A stretch of DNA of 64,000 nt from Treponema sp. (GCA_017550685.1 JAFZOJ010000034.1:100708-164707); one strand, 5' to 3'. Counted from the first letter of the stretch, positions 9,085 through 18,830 are shown. Notes: generated from the letters alone by a model not told the origin. Numbers and translations: made by a program.

Positions 9085-9150
9085 GTGGCCCTTCGAGAGC
9101 CTCAGGGACCCCGACAAGAACTGTGGTCCCTGAGGTTCTCGAAGGGCCAC
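9085..9150. repeat. Dispersed palindrome, family 3 (full inverted pair)
   Basis: A 26-base arm (9085-9110, GTGGCCCTTCGAGAGCC...) pairs almost perfectly with 9125-9150 (...CTCGAAGGGCCAC) around a 14-base loop. It lies between the proS stop and the next gene. Single arms of the same family occur at 10984-11008, 34780-34804 and 35418-35442. Confidence 0.85.
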
Positions 9151-9155
9151 CATTA

Positions 9156-10910
9156 CTATGCATTTAATTTATCAAGCTCAGCCTTCACAATCTCAATAGC
9201 CTTAGCCGCAGCATTTACAGCCGGCACAAGCTCAGGGTCCTTTTCACATCGCTGTTTAAGCTCAACATTAGGAAGATTCTTGTCTCCAACAACAATGCGG
9301 ATAGGATAACCGATCAAATCTGCATCCTTGAACTTAACGCCAGGGCGTTCGTCGCGGTCATCGAGAATTACATCAATTCCGGCAGCAAGGAGTTCTTCGT
9401 AAATCTTGTCGGCAACTTCCTTCATTTTGTCCTTGTACATAACAGGAACAACTGCAACCTGGAATGGAGCGGTACTCATAGTCCACATAATTCCGTTGTC
9501 GTCGTGATGTGCTTCAATAATGCTGGCGAGAGTGCGGTCTACACCAATTCCGTAACAACCCATGATTGCGGTTGTAAGCTTGCCGTTTACATCAAGGTAA
9601 GTCATGTTCATAGACTTGGTATATTTGTCGCCAAGCTTAAAGATATGTCCAAGCTCGTTTCCTTTCTTTGAGTAGAAGGTTCCGCCGCATTCAGGACAGA
9701 TATCACCAGGCTTTACAACACGAACATCTGCAGTCATAAATGGAGTAAAGTCGCGGCCCGGTTCAACATGAATAAAGTGAACATCCTTTTTAAGACCACC
9801 GGTAACAGCGTCGTGCATTGTCATAACAGTTTTATCTGCAATAACCTGTGCCTTTGTAAGCTTTACAGGGCCTGCAAAACCAACAGGAGCGTCTGTAATT
9901 TTTACAACATCTGCTTCTTCTGCAAGCTCAACATTGCTGGCCTTGAGCAGGGCACACAATTTAGCTTCGTTTACATCAAGGTCGCCGCGGATACAAACAG
10001 CAACAAAGTCGCCTTTAAGTTCAACGCCAGGGTTCTCTACCTTATAAATAAGTGTCTTAATAAATGCCTGTGGAGTTGTCTTAAGGAACTCGCTCAGCTC
10101 TTCGATTGTGCGTACGTTTGGAGTAGGAATCTCTTCTACAGCGGCGCTTGTAGCAACCTGTGGCTTTCCGTCTGCACCAAGTGCAACGTCGTCCTTGCAG
10201 GCAGCCTTTTCTACGTTAGCGGCATATTTACAGCCAGGACAGAGAATAAGTGTGTCGTCTCCAACTTCGCTTTCTACCATGAATTCTTCTGAACCCGAAC
10301 CACCCATAGCACCGGTGTCGGCCTTTACAGAAATTGTTTCCAGTCCCATGCGCTTAAAGATACGGCGGTAAGCAGCAGCGGCATTTTCGTAAGAAGCGTC
10401 CAGGTCTGCCTGATCCTTATCAAAAGAGTAGGCGTCCATCATTGTAAATTCGCGGCCTCTCATAACGCCATAGCGCGGGCGGATTTCGTCACGATATTTT
10501 GTATTAATCTGGTAAGCAGTAAAAGGAAGCTGCTTGTAAGAAGTAACTCCGTCGCGAACAAGAGCAGTAAAAGCTTCTTCGGCAGTCGGAGAAATAACCA
10601 TATCCTGACCACCACGGTTCTGCGGCTTGAGCATTTCGGGTCCCATTTTTTCCCAGCGACCGCTTTCCTTCCAGATTTCTGCAGGCTGAACAACAGTAGG
10701 CTTCATTTCGAGCATGCCGGCCTTGTTCAGTTCTTCGCGGATAATATTTTCTACTTTGCGGAATGCCTTGAGTCCCATAGGCATATAAGAATAAAGTCCG
10801 TTTCCAAGTTTACGGATAAGTCCTGCACGCATCATCAGCTGATGACTGGAAATAACGGCATCATTCGGTGCCTCGCGCAGTGTCCAGTTAATAAATTTTG
10901 ATGCTTTCAT
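9156..10910 (-). CDS. proS: Prolyl-tRNA synthetase, bacterial type with editing domain
   Basis: At 584 residues this matches the bacterial-type ProRS. The N-terminal class II core carries R-K-L-G-N-G-L-Y-S-Y-M-P-M-G, then T-A-E-E-A-F and the R-G-R-E-F motif 2 region. A YbaK-like editing insertion covers about residues 230-400. Motif 3 is G-C-Y-G-I-G-V-D-R near 450, followed by an anticodon-binding domain. It charges tRNA-Pro. No Shine-Dalgarno sequence is seen; TATAAT ends nine bases before the ATG, so the leader would be absent or only a few bases long. Confidence 0.96.
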   Translation of the reverse strand: MKASKFINWTLREAPNDAVISSHQLMMRAGLIRKLGNGLYSYMPMGLKAFRKVENIIREELNKAGMLEMKPTVVQPAEIWKESGRWEKMGPEMLKPQNRGGQDMVISPTAEEAFTALVRDGVTSYKQLPFTAYQINTKYRDEIRPRYGVMRGREFTMMDAYSFDKDQADLDASYENAAAAYRRIFKRMGLETISVKADTGAMGGSGSEEFMVESEVGDDTLILCPGCKYAANVEKAACKDDVALGADGKPQVATSAAVEEIPTPNVRTIEELSEFLKTTPQAFIKTLIYKVENPGVELKGDFVAVCIRGDLDVNEAKLCALLKASNVELAEEADVVKITDAPVGFAGPVKLTKAQVIADKTVMTMHDAVTGGLKKDVHFIHVEPGRDFTPFMTADVRVVKPGDICPECGGTFYSKKGNELGHIFKLGDKYTKSMNMTYLDVNGKLTTAIMGCYGIGVDRTLASIIEAHHDDNGIMWTMSTAPFQVAVVPVMYKDKMKEVADKIYEELLAAGIDVILDDRDERPGVKFKDADLIGYPIRIVVGDKNLPNVELKQRCEKDPELVPAVNAAAKAIEIVKAELDKLNA

Positions 10911-10983
10911 AATGGGGATATTATAGTAGAAATAAGGGGGATAGGGAATAGTAAATAGGGAACCGTAGGGTACTGAGATGAAC

Positions 10984-11008
10984 GGGGTCCCTGAGCCTGT
11001 CGAAGGGC
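10984..11008. repeat. Dispersed repeat, family 3 (single arm)
   Basis: This 25-base unit, GGGGTCCCTGAG then CCTGTCGAAGGGC, is identical to the copy at 35418-35442, which lies inside a coding frame. Confidence 0.85.
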
Positions 11009-11065
11009 ATTTAAAGAAATCACAAAAGTATGTTACAATTAATCAAGTCTACATCGGAGGCATTC

Positions 11066-11632
11066 ATGGCAAACAGCCTTATAAAAGGAATCAGGCTCTC
11101 ATTTATTCTGGCATGCCTTTTTATGCCCGCCGCACTTTCTGCCCAACCGGTCCCGGGCTCCTACTATGACTTTATGGACGCAGTAAAAGACATGCCGGTC
11201 CAGCACGACAAGCAGTCCTTAATCATTTACCGCCCCGACAACAAAGGCAACATGAATTATATCCGCTGTTTTTTGCGGCTGCAGGATGAACAGGACAACG
11301 ATGTAACTTACACTTCCTGCAAAGCTACCTACGAATGGGTAAGTATTCCCGATGTAATAAATCAATACAAAAAAAAGTACTACCTTAGCGGCGGCATGGC
11401 CATGCATCTGTCACTCAAAAAAGGCAAATACAAAATAACCCTGTACACACCGGTAGACCAGCAGGCCAATTTTACCTACCCGGACCCTGCCACTACACCA
11501 TTTGAATGGCAGTCAAACACCTTTTTCTACAATACCGAAAATCCTACAAAAGTAATTTTTGTTACACCCACCCAAAATGAAAACGGTTTTTACAACGGTG
11601 GCTGGATAATAGATTACAAGAGTCCAAAATAA
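11066..11632 (+). CDS. Secreted protein of unknown function
   Basis: I choose the ATG at 11066 because GGAGG ends five bases upstream; an earlier in-frame start at 11030 has no ribosome-binding site. The 188-residue product starts with a signal peptide (MANSLIKGIRLSFILACLFM, then P-A-A-L-S-A) with likely cleavage after A-Q. The rest is probably a beta-sandwich with many aromatic residues and Gly-Lys turns. No family is recognised. It stands alone between proS and the convergent PSP1 gene. Confidence 0.65.
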   Translation: MANSLIKGIRLSFILACLFMPAALSAQPVPGSYYDFMDAVKDMPVQHDKQSLIIYRPDNKGNMNYIRCFLRLQDEQDNDVTYTSCKATYEWVSIPDVINQYKKKYYLSGGMAMHLSLKKGKYKITLYTPVDQQANFTYPDPATTPFEWQSNTFFYNTENPTKVIFVTPTQNENGFYNGGWIIDYKSPK

Positions 11633-11641
11633 TAATTGATT

Positions 11642-12562
11642 TTAGTTAATCTTCCACTTATTGCCTTCGTGGACAAAGCGTTTGGCGTTTACTTCGAGGA
11701 GACGGCCATCTTCGCCGGCCATTTTAACCATGTTGGTCAGAGGGTTTACTTCGGTTATGCGGAAGTTGGTACCGTCGTAGAAAACATGGATACCTTCGTT
11801 AGGAAGATTTCGTCGTGCCTCGTTGTACCAGTCAAATTCATAAGAAAGGCAGCACAAAAGTCGTCCGCACTGGCCCGAAATCTTCATTGAGTTCAAAGAA
11901 AGATTCTGGTCCTTTGCCATGCGTATGGAAACCGGGCGAAGCTTGTCGGAAACGGCATTGCAGCAGAAAGGACGGCCGCAAATACCAAGGCCACCGGTAA
12001 TACGGCTTTCGTCGCGGACACCAATCTGGCGCAGTTCGATACGCATTTTGAAAACAGAAACAAGGTCTTTTACAAGCTCACGGAAGTCTACACGGTTATC
12101 GGAGCTGAAAAAGAACAGAGCCTTGGTTTCGTCAAACAAAAAGTGTGTGTCTACAAGCTTCATGTCCAGATTATGGGCAGCAACCTTTTCCTTAAAAATA
12201 GGAAAGGCCTTCTTTTCCTTGTCCACAAGCTGCTTGCGCTTTTCCATATCGTCTGCATTGGCTTTGCGGTCTATGGTAACAATATCGTCCTTTTTAATGC
12301 CCACAGGTTTTTTAGATTCACCAAGCACCAGAGCCATATCCTTGCCGTAGCGGGTTGGAGTAATAACATATTCACCTTCTTTGAGCGGATAGTTTCCCGG
12401 AGTGCGGGCATATAAGGTTTCGTTTGAGTATTCAAGTTTTATATGATAAAGGGGATAGTCAACCTCAAGGGTTTCGGTCTCTACCGCAGCGCCTTCGTTG
12501 TCTTCGAGGCTGGAAAGATTCTCGTTTTCCCCGTCAATGTCTGATTCAAAAATATCACTCAT
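11642..12562 (-). CDS. PSP1 (RicT/YaaT-like) domain protein
   Basis: The 306-residue protein carries the PSP1 C-terminal core with its cysteine cluster C-G-R-P-F-C-C and, about 35 residues later, S-G-Q-C-G-R-L-L-C-C-L-S-Y-E, at about residues 195-245. In Bacillus the homologue RicT/YaaT works with RicA and RicF on an Fe-S complex that promotes RNase Y action. I choose the ATG at 12562, which has GAGGA close upstream, over 12574, whose ATG lies in a dispersed palindrome. DUF327 next door matches the Bacillus yaaR-yaaT neighbourhood. Confidence 0.88.
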   Translation of the reverse strand: MSDIFESDIDGENENLSSLEDNEGAAVETETLEVDYPLYHIKLEYSNETLYARTPGNYPLKEGEYVITPTRYGKDMALVLGESKKPVGIKKDDIVTIDRKANADDMEKRKQLVDKEKKAFPIFKEKVAAHNLDMKLVDTHFLFDETKALFFFSSDNRVDFRELVKDLVSVFKMRIELRQIGVRDESRITGGLGICGRPFCCNAVSDKLRPVSIRMAKDQNLSLNSMKISGQCGRLLCCLSYEFDWYNEARRNLPNEGIHVFYDGTNFRITEVNPLTNMVKMAGEDGRLLEVNAKRFVHEGNKWKIN

Positions 12563-12573
12563 GTAATTCCTCA

Positions 12574-12636
12574 TGTCATTCCGAACTTGTTTCGGAATCT
12601 CGTATTTTAAGACCCTGAAACAAGTTCAGGGTGACA
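12574..12636. repeat. Dispersed palindrome, family 2
   Basis: TGTCATTCCGAACTTGTTTC and its flank pair within a hairpin, followed by the CCTGAAACAAGTTCAGG half. Other copies lie at 35188-35249 (inside a gene) and 62362-62427. Confidence 0.85.
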
Positions 12637-12655
12637 CATCTTCTTTATTATACCT

Positions 12656-13228
12656 TTACCCTTGCATTAAGTCTACAATCAAGCCTTTGATTTCATTTAC
12701 GCGGTCCAGCATCTTAAGGTTGCCTGCCTGCTGCGAAAGTGTGTCCCTTACCATGCTGTCCAGTTTCTGATTGATTGTTTCAATTGTAAGTCGTGGATCA
12801 CGTGGGCGCTTCTTCTGGTTAAAGTTTGAAAAATTGTGCAGCGGCGAAGAAAAGCCTCTGAGCTGTTTTCTGTGTTCCAGATAATTGTTGTCTACAATAT
12901 ATTTGATAAAAAGCTGTACAGATTCCCTGAACGCCTGGATATTTTCTGTAGTGGCAGAAATAGAAAGCGCGTTGCCTGCAGTATCAACCTTGTCGCGCAG
13001 AAAAACGGCAGCGTCTTCTATAGACATTTTGGCTATTTCGGGAGGATAACCTGCCGACATTGCCTTGAGTTCTTCCTGAGAATGTCCTTTGGATTGTAAA
13101 ATCTGTGAAAAGCTTAGTTGTCCGGTTTTCCGGGTCTTATCTTTTTTCTGTTCCTTTGCTGCCTGACTGGTTGCATTTTGGAGACCAGAATAATAAGTAG
13201 AAGCCCCTAACGGATTTATTTCGCTCAT
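12656..13228 (-). CDS. DUF327 (YaaR) family protein
   Basis: The 190-residue product has a disordered N-terminus, a helical core and the DUF327 ending (L-T-I-E-T-I-N-Q-K-L-D, then R-V-N-E-I-K-G-L-I-V-D-L). The function is unknown. Its start overlaps the bactofilin stop by four bases (ATGA), so translation is coupled. The order M23, bactofilin, DUF327, PSP1 on one strand looks like a single operon. Confidence 0.85.
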   Translation of the reverse strand: MSEINPLGASTYYSGLQNATSQAAKEQKKDKTRKTGQLSFSQILQSKGHSQEELKAMSAGYPPEIAKMSIEDAAVFLRDKVDTAGNALSISATTENIQAFRESVQLFIKYIVDNNYLEHRKQLRGFSSPLHNFSNFNQKKRPRDPRLTIETINQKLDSMVRDTLSQQAGNLKMLDRVNEIKGLIVDLMQG

Positions 13229-13632
13229 GAAAGGCCAACTTTCTCCTTAATAGCCTTGGACTGCAGATAGTACTGCATCTTTTTTTCAAATTGTTCTTCG
13301 TCTTTAATAGAAATACAGTGACCGTTAATCATAGAAGTGTCTTCGATCTGAACCTTGCGCGAAATAATGTCTCCCAGAACCGCAGCGCTTGAAAGAAGCT
13401 TTACGCTTTCCTGGGCAATTACGTTTCCTACAATAATTCCGCCAATGATTATTGATTTAGCTTTAACGTCACCTTTGATTCTTGCATTGTCGCCGATAAT
13501 AAGGTTTCCGTCGGTTTCAAGGTTTCCGTTAATATCACCATCAAGGCGTACAAAGCCATTAATGCGCAGATTTCCTGTTATGGAAGAGCCCTTTCCGATT
13601 ATTGTGTTTATAGAAATATCATCGACTTTCAA
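13225..13632 (-). CDS. Bactofilin
   Basis: The 135-residue protein is a short right-handed beta-helix bactofilin: repeated G-N-L / G-D-V / G-N-V turns every five to six residues from about 15 to 110 (G-N-L-R-I-N-G, D-G-D-I-N-G-N-L, I-K-G-D-V). It has short polar tails. Bactofilins polymerise without nucleotide and direct local cell-wall synthesis or shape. The start is a TTG with AGGA upstream. The M23 peptidase gene lies nine bases upstream on the same strand, the common pairing in curved and helical bacteria. Confidence 0.92.
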   Translation of the reverse strand: MKVDDISINTIIGKGSSITGNLRINGFVRLDGDINGNLETDGNLIIGDNARIKGDVKAKSIIIGGIIVGNVIAQESVKLLSSAAVLGDIISRKVQIEDTSMINGHCISIKDEEQFEKKMQYYLQSKAIKEKVGLS

Positions 13633-13641
13633 GGTGGAATC

Positions 13642-14667
13642 CTATTTTGTGAATTTTACGTTTACGTATTTAGCAGGGTCAACTACATCGGAACCGATAT
13701 GAACCTCGTAGTGCAGGTGAGGTCCGGTAGAAATACCTGTGTTTCCTACATAACCGATAATCTTGCTCTGTTCAACAAGTTCACCCTTCTTTACGCGGGC
13801 AGAACTAAGATGTGCATAGCGAGTATAGATACCATGGTTATGTTTAATGATTACAAAGTTTCCGTAGTTTGAATCGTATCCTACGTTTACAACCTGACCC
13901 GAAGCAGTTGCCATTACAGGATCTCCGGAACGGTATGTAGAAAAGTCGATACCCTTGTGAATGTACCACTGATTTGTAAGAGGATGCAGGTTTGGACCAA
14001 ATGCCATTGAAACGTGCAGGTTAGGATTTTTGATAGGACAGATACTTGGAATTTCTGTAAAGAGAGACTGCTGAGTCTTGAGCATCTTTCCAATCTGTTC
14101 AATAGGATCTACTGCACTTTCAAGATAAGAAGCAAGCTCCTTAATGTCTGCAATTTCGCGTGCAGTTCCTGTTGTAATTTCTTTTGAATTAAACAATGAA
14201 GAAAGGTCTCCGTTGTTCAAGGCTGTTTCTGATTTTGAATCTACCTGCTGAATACCAAGCAGAGAAAGGCTCTGAGAAAGAGAAGTCTGGAAACGGCGTG
14301 CTGCCTTAAAAAGGTTGGCATTTTCGTCGCGCAGCTGATCCAGACTTGCAAGGGTTTCTCTGTTCTGGTTCATAAGGTTTGAAATTTCTGATTTAGAAGC
14401 AATTGAACTGCGGTTAAAGTAGATGAATGAAGAAATAACACCGATTGAAATTAAAAATCCAAGAACAAGGGCAAAAACGTTTGTCTGAAAGTTGATTACT
14501 TTTCCATGAGAGTGGGGAACGACCATAATAGTGAGTCTTGAGTCAAAAACACGGAAAACCCTTACAAGAAAAGCCCCAAAAGACTTAAAAAAATTTCCTG
14601 TTTTGTGAGTCACATTATTAGCGAATCGTTTTTCGAACTTTTTTACTTTGCGCTGTGTTCTCGCCAA
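13642..14667 (-). CDS. M23 (LytM-type) peptidoglycan endopeptidase
   Basis: The 341-residue protein has one membrane helix at about 65-84, a coiled coil at 95-190 and a C-terminal M23 domain. The zinc ligands are in place: H237 and D241 (H-K-G-I-D), then H286, H317 and H319 (G-P-H-L-H-Y-E-V). It should be an inner-membrane enzyme with a periplasmic domain that cuts peptide cross-links. Partnered with the next-gene bactofilin, it probably shapes the helical cell. The start is a TTG preceded by GGGGAAAG. Confidence 0.93.
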   Translation of the reverse strand: MARTQRKVKKFEKRFANNVTHKTGNFFKSFGAFLVRVFRVFDSRLTIMVVPHSHGKVINFQTNVFALVLGFLISIGVISSFIYFNRSSIASKSEISNLMNQNRETLASLDQLRDENANLFKAARRFQTSLSQSLSLLGIQQVDSKSETALNNGDLSSLFNSKEITTGTAREIADIKELASYLESAVDPIEQIGKMLKTQQSLFTEIPSICPIKNPNLHVSMAFGPNLHPLTNQWYIHKGIDFSTYRSGDPVMATASGQVVNVGYDSNYGNFVIIKHNHGIYTRYAHLSSARVKKGELVEQSKIIGYVGNTGISTGPHLHYEVHIGSDVVDPAKYVNVKFTK

Positions 14668-14776
14668 TTTCTTTCCCCATCTTACTTATTTACTATAGTA
14701 CAGAATAGTATATCATATATTTTCGGCATATGTCAAATAAACGATAAGTAGTGTTGTAACCAGGATAACCAAAAAT

Positions 14777-14805
14777 TTGTTAATATGTGGTAAATATGGT
14801 ATAAT
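14777..14805 (+). promoter_or_regulatory. Sigma-70-type promoter
   Basis: TTGTTA (14777-14782), a 17-base spacer and a perfect TATAAT (14800-14805) lie 39 bases before the lipoprotein start at 14845, with AGGAG at 14832-14836. Confidence 0.75.
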
Positions 14806-14844
14806 TTGCCGATTATATATAGGATATACATAGGAGTGGTGCTT

Positions 14845-17529
14845 ATGAAAAAAACTCTTGTAATAATATTGATTGCTGCAATGGTTGTAGTTACAGGATG
14901 CGATTTTAGAAATTTAGCCATCCCGGAAACAGTTTCCATTAAAACCAAGGCAGATTATGAGTTTTCGGTTGCAAAACTCGATTCCAAAAAGCAGAAATGG
15001 CTCGATGTTTCTCAGATGCTGGACTTTGGAAAGCTCATTGGTGGAGAAGATGACGGCAGTGAAGCTACAGAAGGCAGCTTTAAAATCATGAAATACAATG
15101 ACGGCTCTGATTATCAGCAGTTTTTGATGCACATGAAACTCAAATCCATTGACTTTGACCTGGGTTCAAACTTTGGAGACATGGACTTTTCAAACGCAAT
15201 TGAAGGATTTAGTATTCCTGCTGCAGATATTACAATTCCGGATGTAGGTAAACTTTCTTCTACTCAAAAGCTTGATTTGACAAGTATTAAAACTGCATTA
15301 AACGCTGCCGTAACCTTTGTGGGTGTAACAGCCCCAAGTGCCAGTGTTAATTTTACAGGCGATACATTTGAAGAAGTTGAGTATTCAAGCGGTTATTTTG
15401 TAATTAAAACTGAAGAAGCTTATGAAGGAACAGTTGCTCTTTATGATGGAGATATTACTGTTCCTACAAACAAAAAAACAGAGGCCGCCTTTAACGGAGA
15501 TACAGCAAAACTTAGTATTGCCGGAATTACAATGAAGTATTCCGGAATGCATCTTGTATTTTCAGGTGCTGCCGATAAAGGATTTATAGCTACAATAGAG
15601 AGTACCAGTTCTATAAAAACTGCTACCAAGGTAACAATTGATAGCAGTAAATATAATGTACAGCCTGTAAGTATAACCTTCCCGTTGAATATGGGAGATT
15701 CTGTTGAGTCCTGTACAATTAATACAGGTTCGATGAGTGTTGTTTTGGATAGAACCGGTTGGACAGATGTTATTACAAATTACAATATTGCTATTTCCGG
15801 GGCGCTTACAGCAAGTTTTAATGAGAGTAAAACAACACAATCATTAAATAATCAAATCCTTTCAAAGGGAGACATTAAGGCAGATGCTACCGTAACCTTG
15901 TCACTCAATAATGCAAATATTAATTTTGAAAACGAGCCGCAAGTCAGTGTTAATGTTACGGTTTCAACAATTTCTGCAACCGTAAATCTTGGCGAAGGTT
16001 ATACTACTCCTTCTTTTAATACTTCTACCCCGGGTAATGAGCAGCCAATCACAAGTGATATTACAGATTATATAAAAAGCATTGCCTGGAACCCAAGTGG
16101 ATTCAGGGTAAAAGCAAAGAGTACACTTCCTACAGGAAATAATATTGGAATTTCAATTCAGTCAAGTTTCCTTGGAATTAATCACACAGAAACTATTCCA
16201 GGTGGAGGTACCTCTGCCGAAGAACAGGTATTCAACTTCCTGGGAACTGTCGGATATGATGCAGAAGGCGGTAGAAAGATAACACAGTTTACCGATTCGT
16301 CGGGTGCAAACTATTTTGATGAAATAGATATTAATGCATCTGTATCTTTGCCTGGCGATAGTGTTACGGATGGAAAAATAACTGTAACAAATGTACAACC
16401 AGGTGCCTCTTACGCATTGAGTTTGACAATTGAACCGGTTCTTGATTGGGCTAGTGCAGACATAAAGATGAGCAATTCAACTACATCCTTTACAGGAGCC
16501 TTTGAATCAAACATCAATAAGGCAGAACTCTTTAAGAGCTTTGGAGAATCTTTTGCCAACGGCTTTATGGACAAGCTGAGCTTCTCTGCACTGCCGCTTT
16601 ATTTCTTTGCCTCTGTTCCGGATCTGAGTATTTTTAATGATGCAAACTTTGGTGGTGTTGTTAAGGTTTACTATGGTAAGAAGGCTGCGGAAAGTGCTCC
16701 AAAACCTACAATGACACCAGGCTCTCAGGTAAAATTCCTTATTGGGGAAGACGGTCCGACAACAGCAGATGATGATGATGTTAAGTCAAACATATCTCTC
16801 AAAGGCATGCCTGCACTCGTAAAAAATGCGGCCGGAGAAGTAACAACTAAGTTTAATCCTGCAGAAAAACTCGTAGACTTTTCAAATGTTCTGGATATGG
16901 AGCCGCCTGACGGTGCTCCGGAAGGAGTTTCCCTCTGTGTAGATTACAATGTTGGTCTTGGCGGTTCAGACGGTACAATGACTATTACCAAAGCAGACGT
17001 TGACAGCCTTAAGACTGCCGGAAAAACAAAGATTTCGGTTGATATCGTTATGCTGCTTACAATGCAGTTTAATGTAAAGGATAAAATAGAAATTAATGTC
17101 CGTGAGCTTGCAAATCCGGGAAAGGATCCTGCAACAATGACAGACAAGGAAAAGGATCTTTTGGGTCGAGACTCTGCAGACAGTGCCTCTGCTCTTGAAA
17201 AATACTTGAGCTATATTCCAAGTGCACGTCTGGAGCTTATAAAACCTAAGCTGCCGCTCAAATGTACGGGTGGCTTAAGTCTTAGCGTACAATGGGCAAG
17301 TACAGAATCACCAAAGGTTTCAAGCCTCAAAGATGGCGAGGACCTGGTTATAGAAGTTAATCCTTCTAAGCTTTTGAGTTATCCTCTGGATCCTCAGATA
17401 AAGCTTGTTGTAGGCAAAGGCTCATTCGGGCTGCCTAAGGATATGTCAGTAGAAACAGCACTCAAGCTGGGTGTTACGGTAGACGGTACAATTCCTGTTT
17501 ACCCATTTAATGCGGGAGGATCAAACTAA
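14845..17529 (+). CDS. Large lipoprotein of unknown function
   Basis: The start at 14845 has AGGAG nine bases upstream and gives a signal peptide with lipobox V-V-T-G-C (cysteine near residue 18). The ~894-residue mature protein is rich in Ser, Thr, Asp and Gly. It appears to be built of repeated beta-sandwich segments (many S-V-N-V-T-V and A-T-V-T-L-S-L-N-N strands), suggesting a surface or periplasmic scaffold. No catalytic motif was recognised. Its stop overlaps the start of the next gene (TAATG), and that product looks like an outer-membrane barrel, so the pair probably works together at the envelope. Confidence 0.75.
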   Translation: MKKTLVIILIAAMVVVTGCDFRNLAIPETVSIKTKADYEFSVAKLDSKKQKWLDVSQMLDFGKLIGGEDDGSEATEGSFKIMKYNDGSDYQQFLMHMKLKSIDFDLGSNFGDMDFSNAIEGFSIPAADITIPDVGKLSSTQKLDLTSIKTALNAAVTFVGVTAPSASVNFTGDTFEEVEYSSGYFVIKTEEAYEGTVALYDGDITVPTNKKTEAAFNGDTAKLSIAGITMKYSGMHLVFSGAADKGFIATIESTSSIKTATKVTIDSSKYNVQPVSITFPLNMGDSVESCTINTGSMSVVLDRTGWTDVITNYNIAISGALTASFNESKTTQSLNNQILSKGDIKADATVTLSLNNANINFENEPQVSVNVTVSTISATVNLGEGYTTPSFNTSTPGNEQPITSDITDYIKSIAWNPSGFRVKAKSTLPTGNNIGISIQSSFLGINHTETIPGGGTSAEEQVFNFLGTVGYDAEGGRKITQFTDSSGANYFDEIDINASVSLPGDSVTDGKITVTNVQPGASYALSLTIEPVLDWASADIKMSNSTTSFTGAFESNINKAELFKSFGESFANGFMDKLSFSALPLYFFASVPDLSIFNDANFGGVVKVYYGKKAAESAPKPTMTPGSQVKFLIGEDGPTTADDDDVKSNISLKGMPALVKNAAGEVTTKFNPAEKLVDFSNVLDMEPPDGAPEGVSLCVDYNVGLGGSDGTMTITKADVDSLKTAGKTKISVDIVMLLTMQFNVKDKIEINVRELANPGKDPATMTDKEKDLLGRDSADSASALEKYLSYIPSARLELIKPKLPLKCTGGLSLSVQWASTESPKVSSLKDGEDLVIEVNPSKLLSYPLDPQIKLVVGKGSFGLPKDMSVETALKLGVTVDGTIPVYPFNAGGSN

Positions 17530-18818
17530 TGAAAAAATTCATACTTTCTTGCGCAATTATAACTTCGCTTTTTACAGCTGCTTTTGCTGAAAACATCTTC
17601 TCGCACAGATTCTTTGAGTTTAAGGTTGATGTACCGGTTTCGATTTCCAACAACCTTATTGCCGTAGACGAAATCCTCAAAAAGAATGTTGTAATTGACC
17701 TTACCGAAATTGCAGACAGCATTGGTACTAAAGGGGCTTGTGTTCTTGCTTCTACAACACCAACATTTGGTTTTAAGCTTGATATTCCAAAGGGACTTGT
17801 TCTTGGAGCAGATCTTGGTATACAGGCAGATGTAAGCGCGGGACTTTCTGAACAGCTTTTCCAGTTCTTTGGTAAAGGAAATGCCGGTTCCGATGATCCT
17901 ACAGAGCTTAAAACTTCTTTAAAGAATACTTATGCCGATGTTTTTGCCTTTGCTTCTGTTTGCGGAGGCTGGAATGGCAAAAAGCTTAAGCTTACCGTAG
18001 ATACAAACGCTTTCTGGGCTCTTGCTCATATGGAAGCAAGCGATTCTTATGTAAGGGTTTATAACAACGCTGATAAAAATGTTGCCGGTGTAGAAGCAAA
18101 ACTGGATGCAAAGCTTTATTCTGCATTTGATGTTACCGGAGACCTGAGCGATATTATGGCATTAATCAATCAGACCATAAACAATATTGGTTTTGATGTC
18201 GGCTTTGATGCTAATTATGAGCTTTTCAGATATCTTTCTGTGGGCGCTACAGCAAGGGTTCCTATTGTTCCAAGCCGCCTGCCTATGCTTACTTCTGTAG
18301 GTTATGACTTTAACCAGGAAATCGATATTGGAAGCATGATGGGTGCCGGAGATTCAGGTTCAGAATCCGGAGCAGGAGCCGGTTCGGGTGCAGAAGGCGA
18401 ATCGCAGGAAGAAGCAGCAGGACTTCAATTCTCTCAGGCTTCTTTGCTGGATACACCTTATACAATTCACCGCCCTATGAAGCTTGGTGTAAGTGCAGAT
18501 TTCCATCCGTTTGGAACCTTGCTTACAACTAAGGGATATTTTGGTGTAGGAATAAGACATCCGTTTGCAAAGAATAAAGAAGAAATTCAGTGGTATGTAG
18601 ATTATGCTCTTGCCGGAAGATTGAGCCTGTGGAATATCTTGAGCTTTAATGTTTCGCATTCATGCTACGACCAGGTATTCAAGAACGAATTTGCACTTGA
18701 ATTCAACATCCGTCTGCTTGAAATAGACGTTGGTGTTTCTTCTGAATCTACAAGCTTTGCAAAGAGCTTTAGAGGTGCGGGCGTAGGTGCATTCGTAACC
18801 TTGTGTCTGGGCTTCTAA
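17529..18818 (+). CDS. Predicted outer-membrane beta-barrel protein
   Basis: The 429-residue product has a signal peptide (MKKFILSCAIITSLFTAAFA). Alternating strands such as V-S-I-S, F-G-F-K-L-D-I and A-L-E-F-N-I-R-L follow, and it ends in an aromatic residue (C-L-G-F), as outer-membrane barrels do. A low-complexity insert of Gly, Ser, Ala and Glu lies at about 275-300, probably an exposed loop. The family is uncertain. Translation is coupled to the preceding lipoprotein through TAATG. Confidence 0.7.
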   Translation: MKKFILSCAIITSLFTAAFAENIFSHRFFEFKVDVPVSISNNLIAVDEILKKNVVIDLTEIADSIGTKGACVLASTTPTFGFKLDIPKGLVLGADLGIQADVSAGLSEQLFQFFGKGNAGSDDPTELKTSLKNTYADVFAFASVCGGWNGKKLKLTVDTNAFWALAHMEASDSYVRVYNNADKNVAGVEAKLDAKLYSAFDVTGDLSDIMALINQTINNIGFDVGFDANYELFRYLSVGATARVPIVPSRLPMLTSVGYDFNQEIDIGSMMGAGDSGSESGAGAGSGAEGESQEEAAGLQFSQASLLDTPYTIHRPMKLGVSADFHPFGTLLTTKGYFGVGIRHPFAKNKEEIQWYVDYALAGRLSLWNILSFNVSHSCYDQVFKNEFALEFNIRLLEIDVGVSSESTSFAKSFRGAGVGAFVTLCLGF

Positions 18819-18830
18819 TCAACTTTACCC

